Source of the DNA: Symsagittifera roscoffensis
Lineage: Eukaryota > Xenacoelomorpha > Acoela > Convolutidae
NCBI RefSeq assembly: GCF_963678635.1
Contig: NC_087063.1
Coordinates: forward strand, 63,471,290 to 63,535,289
Reading direction: 5' to 3'
DNA: 64,000 bases
The notes below the pieces were generated by a model. The model made no database searches and had not been told where the DNA came from. It saw only the letters and a program-made list of their open reading frames with translations. The translations under genes were made by a program, and so were the position numbers. This document shows, piece after piece, positions 1-11,372 of the stretch. Each line of letters opens with the position of its first letter. Position 1 is the stretch's first letter.

Positions 1-2440
1 GAGGTGCTGGTACCTGTTTGAACATTTCCACCTGTTGACCTGTGGGTGCATTTTTTTTCAAGATCCGGCCTCTCTTCTCTAGTCTGCTCGCTGTGGTTCT
101 TTCACACATCTTGCAGTGTTCTGGCATTAACATGACCCATGGTGTTATTCGAGGCTAGTCTCTCGAGGTCAGTCAACCTTATTGCTTTTGTCGAGCTAAA
201 ATTGCTCTCCGCTGCAATCAAATAATCTAGTCCTACAATTGAGTACAATCCGTCTGCCGATAACCTCGCGCCATTGAGCAATCTCAACGCAGCAGCTGCA
301 AAGCTTACTAGCTTACTGTTTCGATACTCAATTTTGTCAAATTTTGTTTGTAATTGTGCCAAGAGAAAGGTAGAGGTCTTGACCTCATCAGCGAATTCCG
401 ATCTGGACTCGCTCCTCCCTGCTCACAGTCGTCGTTTCTGATCTTAAAGTTCCTGAGGCAGTTTCCGTTTGTTTAACTGGTCGCAATATTCGTTGGGGAT
501 GAATAGTCCTCCTTGCTGGTGCCTCTCCCAGTCGGTTCAGTACATTCGACCTCTGTTCCTACTCACTCGAGCTCTGAACCACTTGCGCAGGGCTGGGACT
601 GACCCTAAGCGTGTCTCCAGATTAGGTGGCAAAAAAGTTGAAATCGCTGGCAAGTTCGTTGCTTATTCGGTTTTCAAAACTCCAGTGTCGAATAGCTCAA
701 CCTGCAACTCGTCTAACCGCTCCTGGAAGAGACGGTTTATCCAGGCCTGTCCTTACAGCTGTCAATGTTGATCACATTGGTTGTCAATTTGGCCTGATCC
801 AGAGCTCTCTACTCACGTTCTAGGTCCATCGGAATCAGTCGTCCAGCAGTGCGACTCGCCAAATAACTCACTATGTTGTTGCACCAGATGACTCTCTCAT
901 GATGTCTTTGCGCTGTACCTACCTAAGTTCTCGTGTTCATTGGTAATGTGCAGACGGTCAGTACCGCGCACTGAAATTTCTGCCACATCGCAGTAAACAA
1001 GCGCGCAAACATTGCTCCCCATTGACATTCTTCTGAGTCTCGTTTTTAGTGCCTAGCATAATGGTTACGTCAGCAATTCTGCCTGGTTTCATCAACTCGG
1101 CCATTCGATACAGCTGGGCTACTGTTGCATCTCGAACGCCATCACCGTAGTCATCCGTGAGGTTCTCAAATTCTGTCGTACTCTCACGAAACTGTCGCAC
1201 AATATCAAATGCGAGGTGCTTAGATGTGGCTGTTGCATAATTCTAGCTGAATTCTAAGTTGAGCCAGTGAAGCATGCTCGCGAATCGAATCCGTGTCTGG
1301 AACACTCAGAAAGCCGTTATTTATCTGGTTGTTCATCTGCACTTCCATTACTCGTGACACTTTCTTCATTGGCTTTTTCCTTATGTACTTGGTGGAGACT
1401 GGTTCCAACTTCGTTGATGCAGCAACTCTAGTTCCCGATCTCTTTGCCACCTCTGCGGAGATTTCTACCCTGCCGGTGTCATCAATCGTCCCATAGGGCG
1501 TAATCACCACACAAACTGGCGCATGCCTGTTGGCTAAGATTTGACCAGTGGCTTACACTAGCTGCATCATCGTCCTTTTAATTACTGAGTCGCCCAGCGT
1601 GTCGCTTGGGATCGTTACTCTTCCGGATCCTGTCGTGATTCTTTCCGTTGCCTGGCTCAAACCGCGATTGCCTATGGGGAAGGTTTCCTACAGGTTACGA
1701 GTGTTCCACTTTCGCTACGTTCAGTCGCTTATACTTCATCCTCAAGCGCGCTGTCGCTTTTCCTTGCTCCTTGTTTCAACCCTTGGACAGTTTAATCCAC
1801 ATGTCTCAATTCTTCTTGGATTCTCGCCAACATTTTCCTTACTCGTTCCAATTCGTTTCTTGTCTCTGTCAGGTCTTCCAACGTCTCAATTTACTTCTTC
1901 TTCTACTCTCGCTCTCTTTGGTGGCACGGCAGCCTTCAGTTGTTAGCTAGCCTTGCTACTAATTTCATAGTGAAAGGCTTGATGTCTTCTCCTCAAGCCG
2001 ATCCTATGTCTAGTTGGGAGAAGCATCTCTCCACGGGTAGGTTGCAGTACCCAACCCAGGCTTGAGCGCCCATTCGCTTCCAGAGAGTGTTCCAATACTC
2101 CACTTCATGACAGGAAAACTTGGACCATCCAACACTCTTTGCTTGCGCAAAGATGCCATAAGCAAGATTTCCTTAGGGCGATCCCCACGGTTGTCATTCC
2201 CCAGGTTTTTCGTAAGAGCAGCCGTTAACACGACTACCTCCGGGTCATCATGGGCAAACTTTCTTTCCAGTAGCCGACGATAGAGCTCAATTATGACTGG
2301 CCCTACGTGGGTCTCGGCCATATCCGTCAGCTACTCTAGTTTAGCCATTATAATTTCGATTGGACATAATGATTTGATGTCTTCAATGTGAACGGTTGAA
2401 ATTTGAAACTAAGTTCGATCAATCAGGATCTAGAATTAAG
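1..2440 (-). pseudogene. Accessory block of copy L (SGNH-hydrolase-containing), degraded
   Basis: This stretch matches the first half of the accessory block of copy R. At 2010-2321 the translation keeps the motif GNDNRGDRP (GHDNRGDRP in copy R, 44345-44971). At 1220-1510 the segment with PYGTIDDTGRV is kept. At 958-1200 lies LYRMAELMKPGRI followed by MLGTKN, the counterpart of block III of the SGNH domain. Minus-strand reading between 830 and 470 gives the domain's C-terminal end in broken frames. At 102-362 the motif NGARLS...NNTMG matches the copy R protein starting at 42898, and homology runs to position 1. The untranslated lead-in at 2396-2440 also shares GATCAATCAGGATCTAGA with copy R (45036-45053). 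There are many stops, so it is non-functional. Confidence 0.8.
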
Positions 2441-2519
2441 GTCATGACTATCAAATCTGATTGTTGTTTCGATTCCACAATTAAAAGTATATTAAAAGCA
2501 GTCGAACTAAAAGACGGAA

Positions 2520-4350
2520 GTGACGCGGTTATTTTCTACAGACCCACTAAATCCTCTTCCACCCTCTTTGGGTCTATACTACCCACTAAAAAATCGTCTA
2601 CTTAAATAATATACTTCTTGGCGGGACTTTCTCTGTCACTCTGTCCTGTCTGTACAGTAAGGGCTAGATCCGGTTCCGTTTTCTTAGGGACCTATCTCTG
2701 CTCAGGGTCTCCCCAATCTTCTTCTGCGTAGGGCAAGGTTTCCTTCTCTGCCTCGATTATTTCGTTAGGTTCCAGGTCCAATGGCAGATTTGTTCCTTCC
2801 CCGGTACTTCATTTACATTATTATTTTCCCTGGTGCCCTTCTCATTGACTTCGCATGCATAGACCAAATCTCTTGCATAGACCTAAAGTGATGTTTTCTT
2901 GCCTTCATACTCAGGGTAAAACATGGTTACTGGCAGATTCTTTCTCGTGCCCTATCAGCATCACGCAAGGAGCAAGGCCAGGGTTCATCTTTCAAAAATC
3001 ACCATCATCTATGTCTTAAGGTATACACCAGTCCTCTGTGGATAGGCCATGATGCTTAATCTTATCAGAATGCGCAGCTTTCCTACTGAGTTGCAAGAGC
3101 TTCTTTTTGTCAAACTTCTTTCTCTGCCGCGCCTGAGCTTGCTGCGTGTTGCGTCTACATCAAGACATTTAGCTTCTGCTGACATCTAACCACATCTCTT
3201 GCATAGACCTAAGGTGATGTTTTTTTGCCTTCATACTCAGGGTAACACATTGTTATTGGCAGATCCTTTCTCGTGCCCTGCCAGCATCACGTGTGGACCA
3301 ATGCCTGTAAAAGAATGGTGCGTGCTATTGTAAGCTCTCATTACCTGTGGCGAATAGCTATCCGAACCAGTCATGTATCGTTAACAATACATCTTCAACA
3401 TCGACGCCAGAGTCCGATTTTGTCTCTCACTAAACCATTCGTATGTGGTTGGTACGTTGTAGAATGAGCCTGGGCTACCTGATAACGCCTCATGAGCTTC
3501 TTAGTAAGCTCACCTACAAAATCAATCTACGTCATCGGCCATCCATCTCTAGCAACTCAAGTATTGATCAGATGATCTCAAGTCTCTTCAGCTGAGGCCG
3601 TTATGCAGGGCAAAAAGTGAAAAAGTCGATTATTACTAGGGTCTGGTTGTAACCACTATCTGTCATAGATATCTTCTGCACCACTTCATTAAACTCGAGC
3701 GGCTCAACTGACTGCAATGAAAATTTTAAATTCCTAGGATCTTTCATCTATTGGGGTGATAGACATGCCGTAACCCACTTTTCAAATGCTTTCTTCATCC
3801 CAGGCTACTCAAAACGTTTCAAGATTCTCTGGTACAATTTATCAAATCTTTGATGGCCCATCTGATGATATGACCCGAACAATAGTTCCGCTTGATAGAG
3901 TTGCGGCAACACTATCGCGTTGTACTGGCGCTGTTTCCTCATCGGCCTGAGTTGCGTCATCTTCCATCTTGGCTCTAGGTCAATCCTGACTGCTTCACTC
4001 CGCAGTAACAGGCTCATTGAACGTTTCGACACTGATATCATTTCCAAGTCATCTGCTGTGTTATCAAAGACTATTTGTTCGAAAACAGGTAGCGATCGCT
4101 ATCGGGGTCTTGATAAACTTTTCTGTCTAAGTCTCTTGCCCGAGTCTCCAACAACAAAATGTGGATCGCAAATTCCGAAACCTCAGATCCCGTGCTCGTT
4201 TTTCTGTCTGAGTATGTCTCAGCCTCCGATTTCTTCGAATTATTTTCAGCAGATGAATCTACCGTGGGGCACGTCTTCATGGCAGAATCTGATTTACTTG
4301 ATCTACTCATCCATCTGAACTCCCCGGACAAAACTTTGTCCACCCGATTT
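2520..4350 (-). pseudogene. Integrase and Pol C-terminal tail of copy L, degraded
   Basis: Fragments in several minus frames match the integrase of copy R. At 3805-4047 the segment YNAIVLPQLYQAELLFGSYHQ precedes GHQRFDKLYQRILKRFE, the zinc-binding HHCC region. Further fragments between 3750 and 3100 correspond to the DDE core and its C-terminal side; the Glu of the DDE triad appears retained (SERQN near 3425) but next to a frameshift. The tail from about 2900 to 2520 matches the acidic Pol tail of copy R (for example DLALTVQTGQ). At 4071-4343 lies the junction with the linker (LETRARDLDRKVYQDPDSDRY). The coding capacity is lost. Confidence 0.8.
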
Positions 4351-5870
4351 TATTCCATCTACGTCACCGTATGCTTCAGTGTCCGACACCCTGTGCAAGT
4401 TCTCTAGCTCCGAGTGTTTCGACTCAACAACACTCAGTCCTTAATCAGGTGTCTATAAAGTGACTGTTTTCTTTTGAGTCCTGATTTCTTGCTACTTCGT
4501 TTCGTACGACGTTCTCATTATAACGCTTTGGGGAATTGAGGAGGCTAGTTGCTGAACTACTGTCTTACAATGCCTTTCATTTTCCTTATGCTGACGTCTT
4601 GATGATTTTATCTGTACTTTCTCACTGACCGTCAGCGATGCCATAGCTGCGGTCCAATCAGGATCATTTCTGGTTACTTGTCCTCGACCTAGCATCCGCA
4701 TCACCTCCGGTGTGAACTGTAACGTTTTTTCTAGCAATAAGAGGCAGTTTATCTTCATACGAGACAGCTCCTGTTGAACCAGGTTTTGAACGTAGCAACA
4801 GTACCAAGGGTACCGTTTCCTTCTTCGATACAATATGAATCTCTGCCTCTTTCTCCACCGGTAATTCAGGATGTCGGAGAATTGCGCCGTTGGATGTCCT
4901 GAGACTTATCTAGCCATCTCAACAAAGGAAGTGCGTCATTAGTATCTTTGTATAGAAACAAGAACCTTTCTTTGATCTGCGCTTGATTGGCTTGCTTTTG
5001 TTCTAGTCCTTCATAAAGTTCAGTCCTTTTGCTGAGACTGTCAGCATTCTGTTGCTTGTCAAGCATCCTGTGCTCAATTATCATGTGATAGCTATCCAGC
5101 CTGACTACCCAGCGGCCAATGTAACTTTGGTCCATCGCGTACACTATTAAACACGATAAGGCTCCGTTGTTCGCTCGCAGCTTAAAGGGAGCGCTTCTTA
5201 AATAGGCGCGATAATTCCTAACTAACGTGACATCTCTGCCTTTGGCGAACCGTACTTTATCTCAGTATTGCTCAGTACTTTACCGCCATAAGCAATGAGA
5301 CGGAGGACAGTTCTTCCATTCCATTCTTTTTCCTGATGCAGTAATCCGGAAATGGCAACTACTGAGGCATCCGTGTCGAGAATACACATGCCGTTCTCTG
5401 TGGTCCTACCCAGTACTGGCGCCTCACACAGCTCCTGCATATTATTCTCGTTCATTCCATTCAAACTTTTTTCCTTTGTTGCTCATCAGCTGCTGCATCC
5501 GGTGGATTTTGTTTGCGTATCCCTTTATGAATTCTCGATAAAAATTTGCAAAACTTAGGAAAAACTTGCAAATAGTAATTAAGCTGTGTGTCTGTTGTGG
5601 TGGTCTTTAATGTTAACATGGCCTCCACCTCATCCGGATCCGTCCTCACGCCATGCTCAACTACCATTCTTCCCAGGTACTTTATCGAGACCTGTGGGAA
5701 ACGGCACCTTCTTCCAGCTCAATCTCATGCTCGAAAACCTCGCAACAACCAATGTCTGATTTAAGTTATGAAAAACCGTCTGCGTTCCGCTTTGAAACTC
5801 TCCTAAGCATCTCAAACTTTCGCTGCCCTACTTTTCCTCGAAAATGATTTACTTCTGGTAAAACAACCGG
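4350..5870 (-). pseudogene. RT/RNase H and linker remnant of copy L with RT core deleted
   Basis: At 5870-5690 the minus strand encodes the RT N-terminal flank (EHEIELEEGA). It then jumps directly to the segment just after the palm domain (VEHGVRTDPDEVEAML, from about 5667), so the part that in copy R carries the YVDD box is missing. RNase H follows at 5464-5222 (LDTDASVVAISGLLHQE) and continues at 5144-4866 (MDQSYIGRWVVRLDSYHMI). The linker between RNase H and integrase is at 4833-4492. Stops and frameshifts interrupt all parts. The internal deletion alone would abolish polymerase activity. Confidence 0.82.
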
Positions 5871-5979
5871 TTCAGTACCAGGCAAACCTGCCTACTATCA
5901 CTCAATGGGTTTAATATTCTCATATTAAAAATTGCTCAACTCCCCGCCTAGGCTGTAGTTTTACTTTTCTGACTAAAAA

Positions 5980-6640
5980 AGTTGATAATTACTTCGTCAG
6001 TTTTTCCCTATTTATTGGTCGCATAACATACTTCCTGTGCGCGTTTCTTATCGTAATCATTCCTTTATTAATGTCAATCGTCACGTTGAAATTCCTGACG
6101 ATTTCACGCCCCAAGATGAACTGATCCGAAACAAACAGGATGGACGACTGTTATTGGAGTTCTCTCTGCCACATAGATTTCACCGCGATAGGCGGCTGCC
6201 AGTCTTAAGCTCGTGTATATCAGGTCTTCCCCGGTGCAACCCATTCTTCCGCATGTTTTTATCAGCTTCACACTGACTACCGCTCCTGTATCTATCTTCT
6301 TCGCGTCAGTGTCTAAGAAAAGTGTCTGCTTCTTATCCAATGTTTACCGCATCTTGTTCGATCATGGCTTCGTGATCAATCCTGCGGACCTTCAACTCTT
6401 CTTGACACTAATATACCTGTCTGTTTTGGTCATTGTCTCTCGTAACATAGGTCTTAGTGTATATGCTAAGCCCGTCCACGTTGAGCATAGCTTGATTTGG
6501 TCCGTGGTATTCCACGTAACGCCGGATGAGTTTCATGGTCCTGGTACCTGTCATCAACAAGGCTCGGACAACCCTCGTTTCAATGCGTGGTTCTGCTTGT
6601 CTCAGACAATCCGCATAATTGTTTAGACGCATCATGGTGA
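5980..6640 (-). pseudogene. Retroviral-type aspartic protease region of copy L
   Basis: At 6340-6104 the minus strand encodes LFLDTDAKKIDTGAVVSVKL, followed by a hydrophobic segment and ITVVHPVCFGSVHLGA. The DTGA motif inside a hydrophobic context is the active-site loop of retropepsins. The preceding fragment at 6635-6408 (LLMTGTRTMKLIRRYVEYHGPNQ) lies between gag and protease. The expected position between gag and RT supports the call. It is broken into fragments. The counterpart in copy R is absent because copy R stops at about 50.71 kb, upstream of RT. Confidence 0.7.
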
Positions 6641-7079
6641 ACTTCGATTATTCACTCAGATTCCTAAACACCTGATGCCCCGCCATTTAGATTATAGACT
6701 GTACCTTGCTGTCTTGAGACACCATCCCAAATGTCTGCCCAGAGATCATATTCAACTTCATGCTCAAGCTGATCGGTGCCTTCGTCTCCTCCACTGTGGA
6801 TGGTTCGCAGGCGTTGAGTTGATCATGAGTCCTCTCATTCTCCAGTTCGAGGTTGACTCTCTGTTAAATTTCGCCAGTTGCCAGTTCTTGTTGAACTCTG
6901 TTCAAGACATCTCTCCTCGTAGCTTTGTAATCAATTCTGAAACCCTCAGCTGCGTTTTGGGTTCCGTTTCGTTCAATTCTTCTATTACTGCCTGCATTTT
7001 CTTTGTGACCAGTTCTTGAGGCATCTCTTTCCTCCAAGCTGACAAAACCGTTTCATGAATTGGATGCTAGATGTCCGCC

Positions 7080-9283
7080 CAAGCATCCCAACATCGTGGA
7101 CAACCCTATTTAAAATTACCCACAGGTTACAAAAAAAACACCGGGGGCCGAATTTCGCAATTCATACTAGCATAAAATCTTCATGATCGATGTCCGATGC
7201 GTCCTCATTTCCAAGGCTAAAGCCGATTGCTTTCATGCTTTGTTTATAAGTTGGAAATGCTGATATATGATGGTCAGTGGAACTGCAGTTTGCACAAGAG
7301 CGTCTTTTGACCATTTCATCCCAAGATTTGTACCAGCTGTTACCCTGTTTGCAGATCTATTTTAAAAAATTGGCTTGAAGAATTTTCTAATAACTTGATC
7401 TCATTGGCTGCTTCAGCAGCAAGTGTTTCTCGGATTTTAATTTCAGCTCCTCCGGCATTGGTGCATTGGTTGAGAAAGGTGAGTAATGAGTCGCTGACAT
7501 AGTCCTGAGTTTGTCACTTTTCACACCGTCAGTGAATTTTGAAGCAACTGCCAAGTTTATCCTACTATTTGATTCATCGGGTTGGCTACGCCTTCGCAGA
7601 TTTTCCAGGTCATCCAGGAACTTGTATATGGCCTCTTCTTTACGTTGCCTTCGTTTCTCAAAGCGCATCGTCGCTTGACGCGCTTGGACCCCAGAGCCGA
7701 AACGGTTCAACAGTATCCCGTTGATATTATTTTTTTGCTATCACGCAAGTCAGGGCTGTCTCCTCTAAGTTACTGGGGAGCGCTTTGCAATCCTGTCTTT
7801 CAGATAAGTCCTCTTCTTTGAAATGTAGCTTCATGACTTCTATCCAAGTGTCTATACAACTGTCAGATTCGTCCTTTCAGCATCTCGGTTTCTTGAACAC
7901 TCTTTTAGATTTTTTGCTGCGTTCAATGGTTCTAGACAATCTTGTTAGGAATGTTTCCAGGGATCTACTTAGATGTCTGAATGCTGTAGCTATCGCTGTC
8001 TTATCCCGAGAATATCCCGTCTGATCGTGAGTATCAATCATTTGAGGCTCTGGAGCATCACTTCTGCCAGAATTGCTAAGTTGAACTTTTCCCTGGTTCG
8101 AGTGATTTCAACCTGAGGAGCCAATTTTTCCACTCGCGCTGGTGTCACGCGTGGGTCAATTGTACGCTGCTGGCATGCTGATAATCGAGCCCCCTCTGTG
8201 GATTTTTGTTGCTTTCCTCTGCTTGAGGCTCCCACTGGCATTATTTGATGAATTACCCCTTCTTCTAGTGGTCCATTTGTTCTTCCTTTATTTGAGGGTT
8301 CAATGAAATTTACTCTTGACTCTATGTTCGCCTTTCTCGAGTAAGCTCCTTTTTCTTGATTGACTTCTAGTTTCCACGAGAACTTCTAATTTGTCCATTA
8401 TGGCTTGAGTGTGTCCATCATTGCATCTATCCTAGTATCGAGTCCCAAGAGTTTGCTCTTGTTGACTCCAAAATTGTTTCATGTCACCTCTTAACCGTTG
8501 CTCCCTTTTTTCGGCCTCTCGTGTCATTCGTGACAAGTTTCTGGCCGAACCATCATTCGTTCTGTTTCAAGCGCTTCTCGCTTTGACTGGCATCCTGTTT
8601 GTTGCGAAGTATCTCCTCTCGCAAGCCTTCATTTTCAATTTTGTCCGCTCTCTTTAAATAACTCATTCTGTTGGAAATCTGTTCCTATGGCTCGCCTAGT
8701 TTATCAATGATTTTAGTCAGGGCGTCTTCCACTGATACCCCGTCGTCGACAAATGGGGTCACTAGTGGTGGCGTCACCTTGTTTGTGACAGACATTTTGG
8801 TGCTAGATGAAACTCGTGCCGGTTCTCTTTGTCTTAGTGGTCCACCGTAATCCACCTTTAACTCTCTCAGTGTAGTCCCTGGTCTAGTGATCGTGGCATT
8901 AGTCGCTTCAGCCTGTGTGACAAAATTGGGTGTTGTCAGAAAATCATTCGAGCCCTGCATCAAATTCGAAACCGTGTTAACCGCTCTGACGGTACCAAGC
9001 TGATCGGAGGAGCCACCATCCATATTGAAAGCAACTCGCCTTCATGGGTTGAACGGTTAAAGCTTATTTGGGATCCAAATTTATCAACTCCTTCCTTATC
9101 ATCACCCTCTTCCTGAATATCGATCTCGTCGCCAGTTCCTGCTTCCATGGTAAATGGGAAGAAATTCCCGAGAGTATTTTTCACTCGTGCCGTCTTCCCT
9201 GATTTCCCTTGCATCATGAAATGGTCAGTAGGTGAGCCCTCCGCCGCAGGTTTTTCAATAGAAATGTCGGACAGTTCCGACAT
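7080..9283 (-). pseudogene. Gag of copy L, degraded
   Basis: An N-terminal acidic segment starts at 9283 (MSELSDISIEKP). A Ser/Thr/Val-rich part lies at 9023-8685 (ITRPGTTLRELKVDYGG). At 7710-7387 there is a capsid-like helical segment, RRQRKEEAIYKFLDDLENLR, typical of Ty3/Gypsy Gag. Two zinc-knuckle remnants follow. One near 7300-7257 reads CANCSSTDHHISAF, where the last Cys of a CX2CX4HX4C box is Phe. The other near 7150-7090 reads CFFCN but has lost its His and final Cys. Frameshifts and stops separate the pieces. This is the only Gag of the family in the window. Confidence 0.75.
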
Positions 9284-9460
9284 TTTTTCTCGATCGAGTG
9301 TCCCGGTCGAAGTAGCAAAGTCCTGTCCCGGTTCTACTGAAGTAAATTCAATTGCTAGTTGCTTTGTCCCGTTCCTCTAGGTTCCTTGTTCCGCTGGATC
9401 CTCCTTTTGAGGTTCTGAGCAAGTATCAGAGTGTTCATTAAGGATGAAAATTTGTCCGGA

Positions 9461-9799
9461 AAGTCGGATTAAGAAGAAAAAATAGACAAGACATTGCCTG
9501 GGGAGTCAAGTCGCAAACACCAGAGCCATGGAATTTTTTCCCTGGAAACATGATTCTCTCTATACTGGTAGCTTGGAAGCAAGGTGGATTGAACAGCGAG
9601 AAACATCAAACCCTGGCCAAGACAAATATTATTTGGAGGGAGCTGGAATTTTTCGCTGTATCCAAACATCCGACTAGATTGTTCCCACAGGCTACGGTTG
9701 TCCGCACAAATCTGGAACCTCTGTAACCAGAGGCAGCAGCACTGATGAAAATAACGTGCATCAAAATAACGGACAATGGCCAATTAAAAAAATAATTAG
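9461..9799. other. Junction between copies L and N
   Basis: Copy L runs leftwards from about 9460 and copy N runs rightwards from about 9800, so their 5' sides face each other. The intervening 340 bp have no protein I recognise in either strand. The plus-strand reading is broken by several stops. It could be a remnant of an upstream linker of copy N or an LTR relic; I see no TG...CA borders. Confidence 0.4.
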
Positions 9800-10962
9800 C
9801 GGGCAGCTGAATGTAATGAAAACGGATCTAAAAGCAAGATATCGATTATCAGATCTTCTAAGAGCTCAAAAGATTGAAAGAATGGCGAATGTTTTGAGGA
9901 ATTAGATGACACTAAAGCAGCCGGCAAAAGTGACTTAAAAGACAGTAACAAACTTCTAGAGCAGTTTTCTGTAAAAAAGAAGACTTGCTGTAATTGAACA
10001 ATGATGGGATAGTAGGAAAAGAAAGTTCTGTTCAAATAAAATTTGATAGCCTTGCCGCAACTATAGCAGTCAGAATTGCTGCTTAACTCACGTGATTAAA
10101 TGGACCATCAAGGCGTTGACAAGGCTGAAACCGGAAAACAAAGGCATTTCAAAAAACTTGGACTGAAGAAAGCCAGTGAAAAGTGACGGTCCGCATGCCT
10201 ATCGTGTCAACATTCGAAAGACCCAAGAAAAATGAGCTTTCCATTGCAATCGATAGAAGAACCCAGATTCATTGAGGTAGTGCAAATTGAGCATCAAAAA
10301 ACTGGTAAGATGGCCACGGGCTTGTTCAACCAGGTGCTGATGGCTATTAATCATTTCACAAAATATGCAGAGCCAAACCCTTGCATAACAGCATCGGCGG
10401 AAGAAATGTTGAAGAACCATCTCATAAAAATTTGGTTTACCAGACATGATTTCCGGATAACATTTCAGTCAGGCAAGGATAAAACGTTCGTTGGAAGCTC
10501 ACCAAAGAACTGATGAGGAGGCCGCAAGTGGCACAGACTCACTTTACCGTTTATCACAACTTTTACAAATGAGCGGCCTAGTAGAGAGGCATAATCGCCC
10601 ATTTGTCTCCATGCTGAGATTTTGGTGTTCAAAGTATACGAGCGAATGGTAAAACTCGTGTAGTGGATGCTTACAAAACTACGGAGCACTCCGTTTTTGA
10701 GATCTACATATGAATGATGCCTCCCGGACATGAAAAAGCACTTCTTTTCAAGGAGTTTTATCCTGAGTGAGAAGAAAAAACACAATTCTGCGACCTACGT
10801 GCACGAAGTCACCAAACGTTTACAAGAAATGAACAATCTATGCGGAAAAAACACGCAGCAGGCACATGTGAGACAAAGAGGAGGTTTAAATCCATAAAAC
10901 AACCGCCGATGCAAAGTTGATCGCCCCGAAAAGAAAAGACAAAAGCTGCAGAACAGGCGTGG
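9800..10962 (+). pseudogene. Integrase of copy N, degraded, interrupted by the env-bearing LTR element
   Basis: Plus-strand translation from about 9810 gives VMKTDLKARYRLSDLLRAQK, matching the segment ahead of integrase in copy R. Then follow zinc-binding remnants (CLSCQHSKDPRKM at about 10200), the core (PLQSIEE, VVQIEHQ, NHFTKYAE at 10232-10450) and the region around SGLVERHN (about 10570). The first catalytic Asp is Glu (IEHQ) and the second is Gly (FQSGKD), so the DDE triad is lost; the Glu is kept. The C-terminal part (NNLCGKNTQQAHVRQR) near 10830 ends at the insertion point of the LTR element. The gene resumes at 19955. Confidence 0.82.
10959..10962. other. Target-site duplication GTGG (left)
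   Basis: The four bases directly outside the 3' LTR are GTGG and are repeated directly outside the 5' LTR at 19955-19958. A 4-bp duplication is usual for Gypsy-type integrases. Removing the element and one GTGG joins the two halves of copy N's Pol tail. Confidence 0.85.
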
Positions 10963-11372
10963 TGAGTTAGGACCGATGTGGTATAACTCATAGAGTAATT
11001 TCGGATAGGGTACACCGTCTGCTCGTCACGCTATCTTATTTTCGGCCGGATAGATTCGTGCAACTTCTTAGTCTAATACCGATCCTAATCTTACTGTTAT
11101 ACTTTCTAGTCTCAGGGTGTTTAACTAGTCTCTGCTAGGCTCAATAGATCTAGGGTATACTGGTTTGTTGCGGCCGCTGAAGTTCTCTTGGAGAGACAAC
11201 TAATTTCTAAGTTAAATTCAAATCTCTCTGGTGCTGAAGTTACAAGTAATTTCAGCACTTACAAATAAGTGGGTTGTTAGTTAGATGGATCATGATTGGC
11301 TAATCTTAAATATTTTACAGTGGTAAATATCCAATTTATCCAAACATAAAATATAGTTTAGATCAGGTTCCA
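10963..11372 (-). repeat. 3' LTR of the env-bearing element
   Basis: This is the 410-bp direct repeat downstream of the coding region on the minus strand, matching 19545-19954 over its full length. A short purine-rich stretch (GGATGGG) lies immediately upstream on the minus strand at 11373-11379 and may be a weak polypurine tract. Confidence 0.9.

Larger units (their letters stand above)
1..9460 (-). mobile_element. Copy L: old, degraded Ty3/Gypsy-type retroelement with accessory 3' block
   Basis: Reading right to left on the minus strand, the remnants appear in the order gag (9283 to 7080), protease (about 6640 to 5980), RT and RNase H (5870 to 4866), a linker, integrase and Pol tail (4350 to 2520), then an accessory block (2321 to position 1 and beyond). 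Each piece matches the corresponding part of the better preserved copy R at 36746-50710. The copy contains many stops and frameshifts, lacks the catalytic core of RT, and appears to lack the macro-domain segment between the Pol tail and the accessory block. No LTR could be recognised; the left end lies outside the window. Confidence 0.85.
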
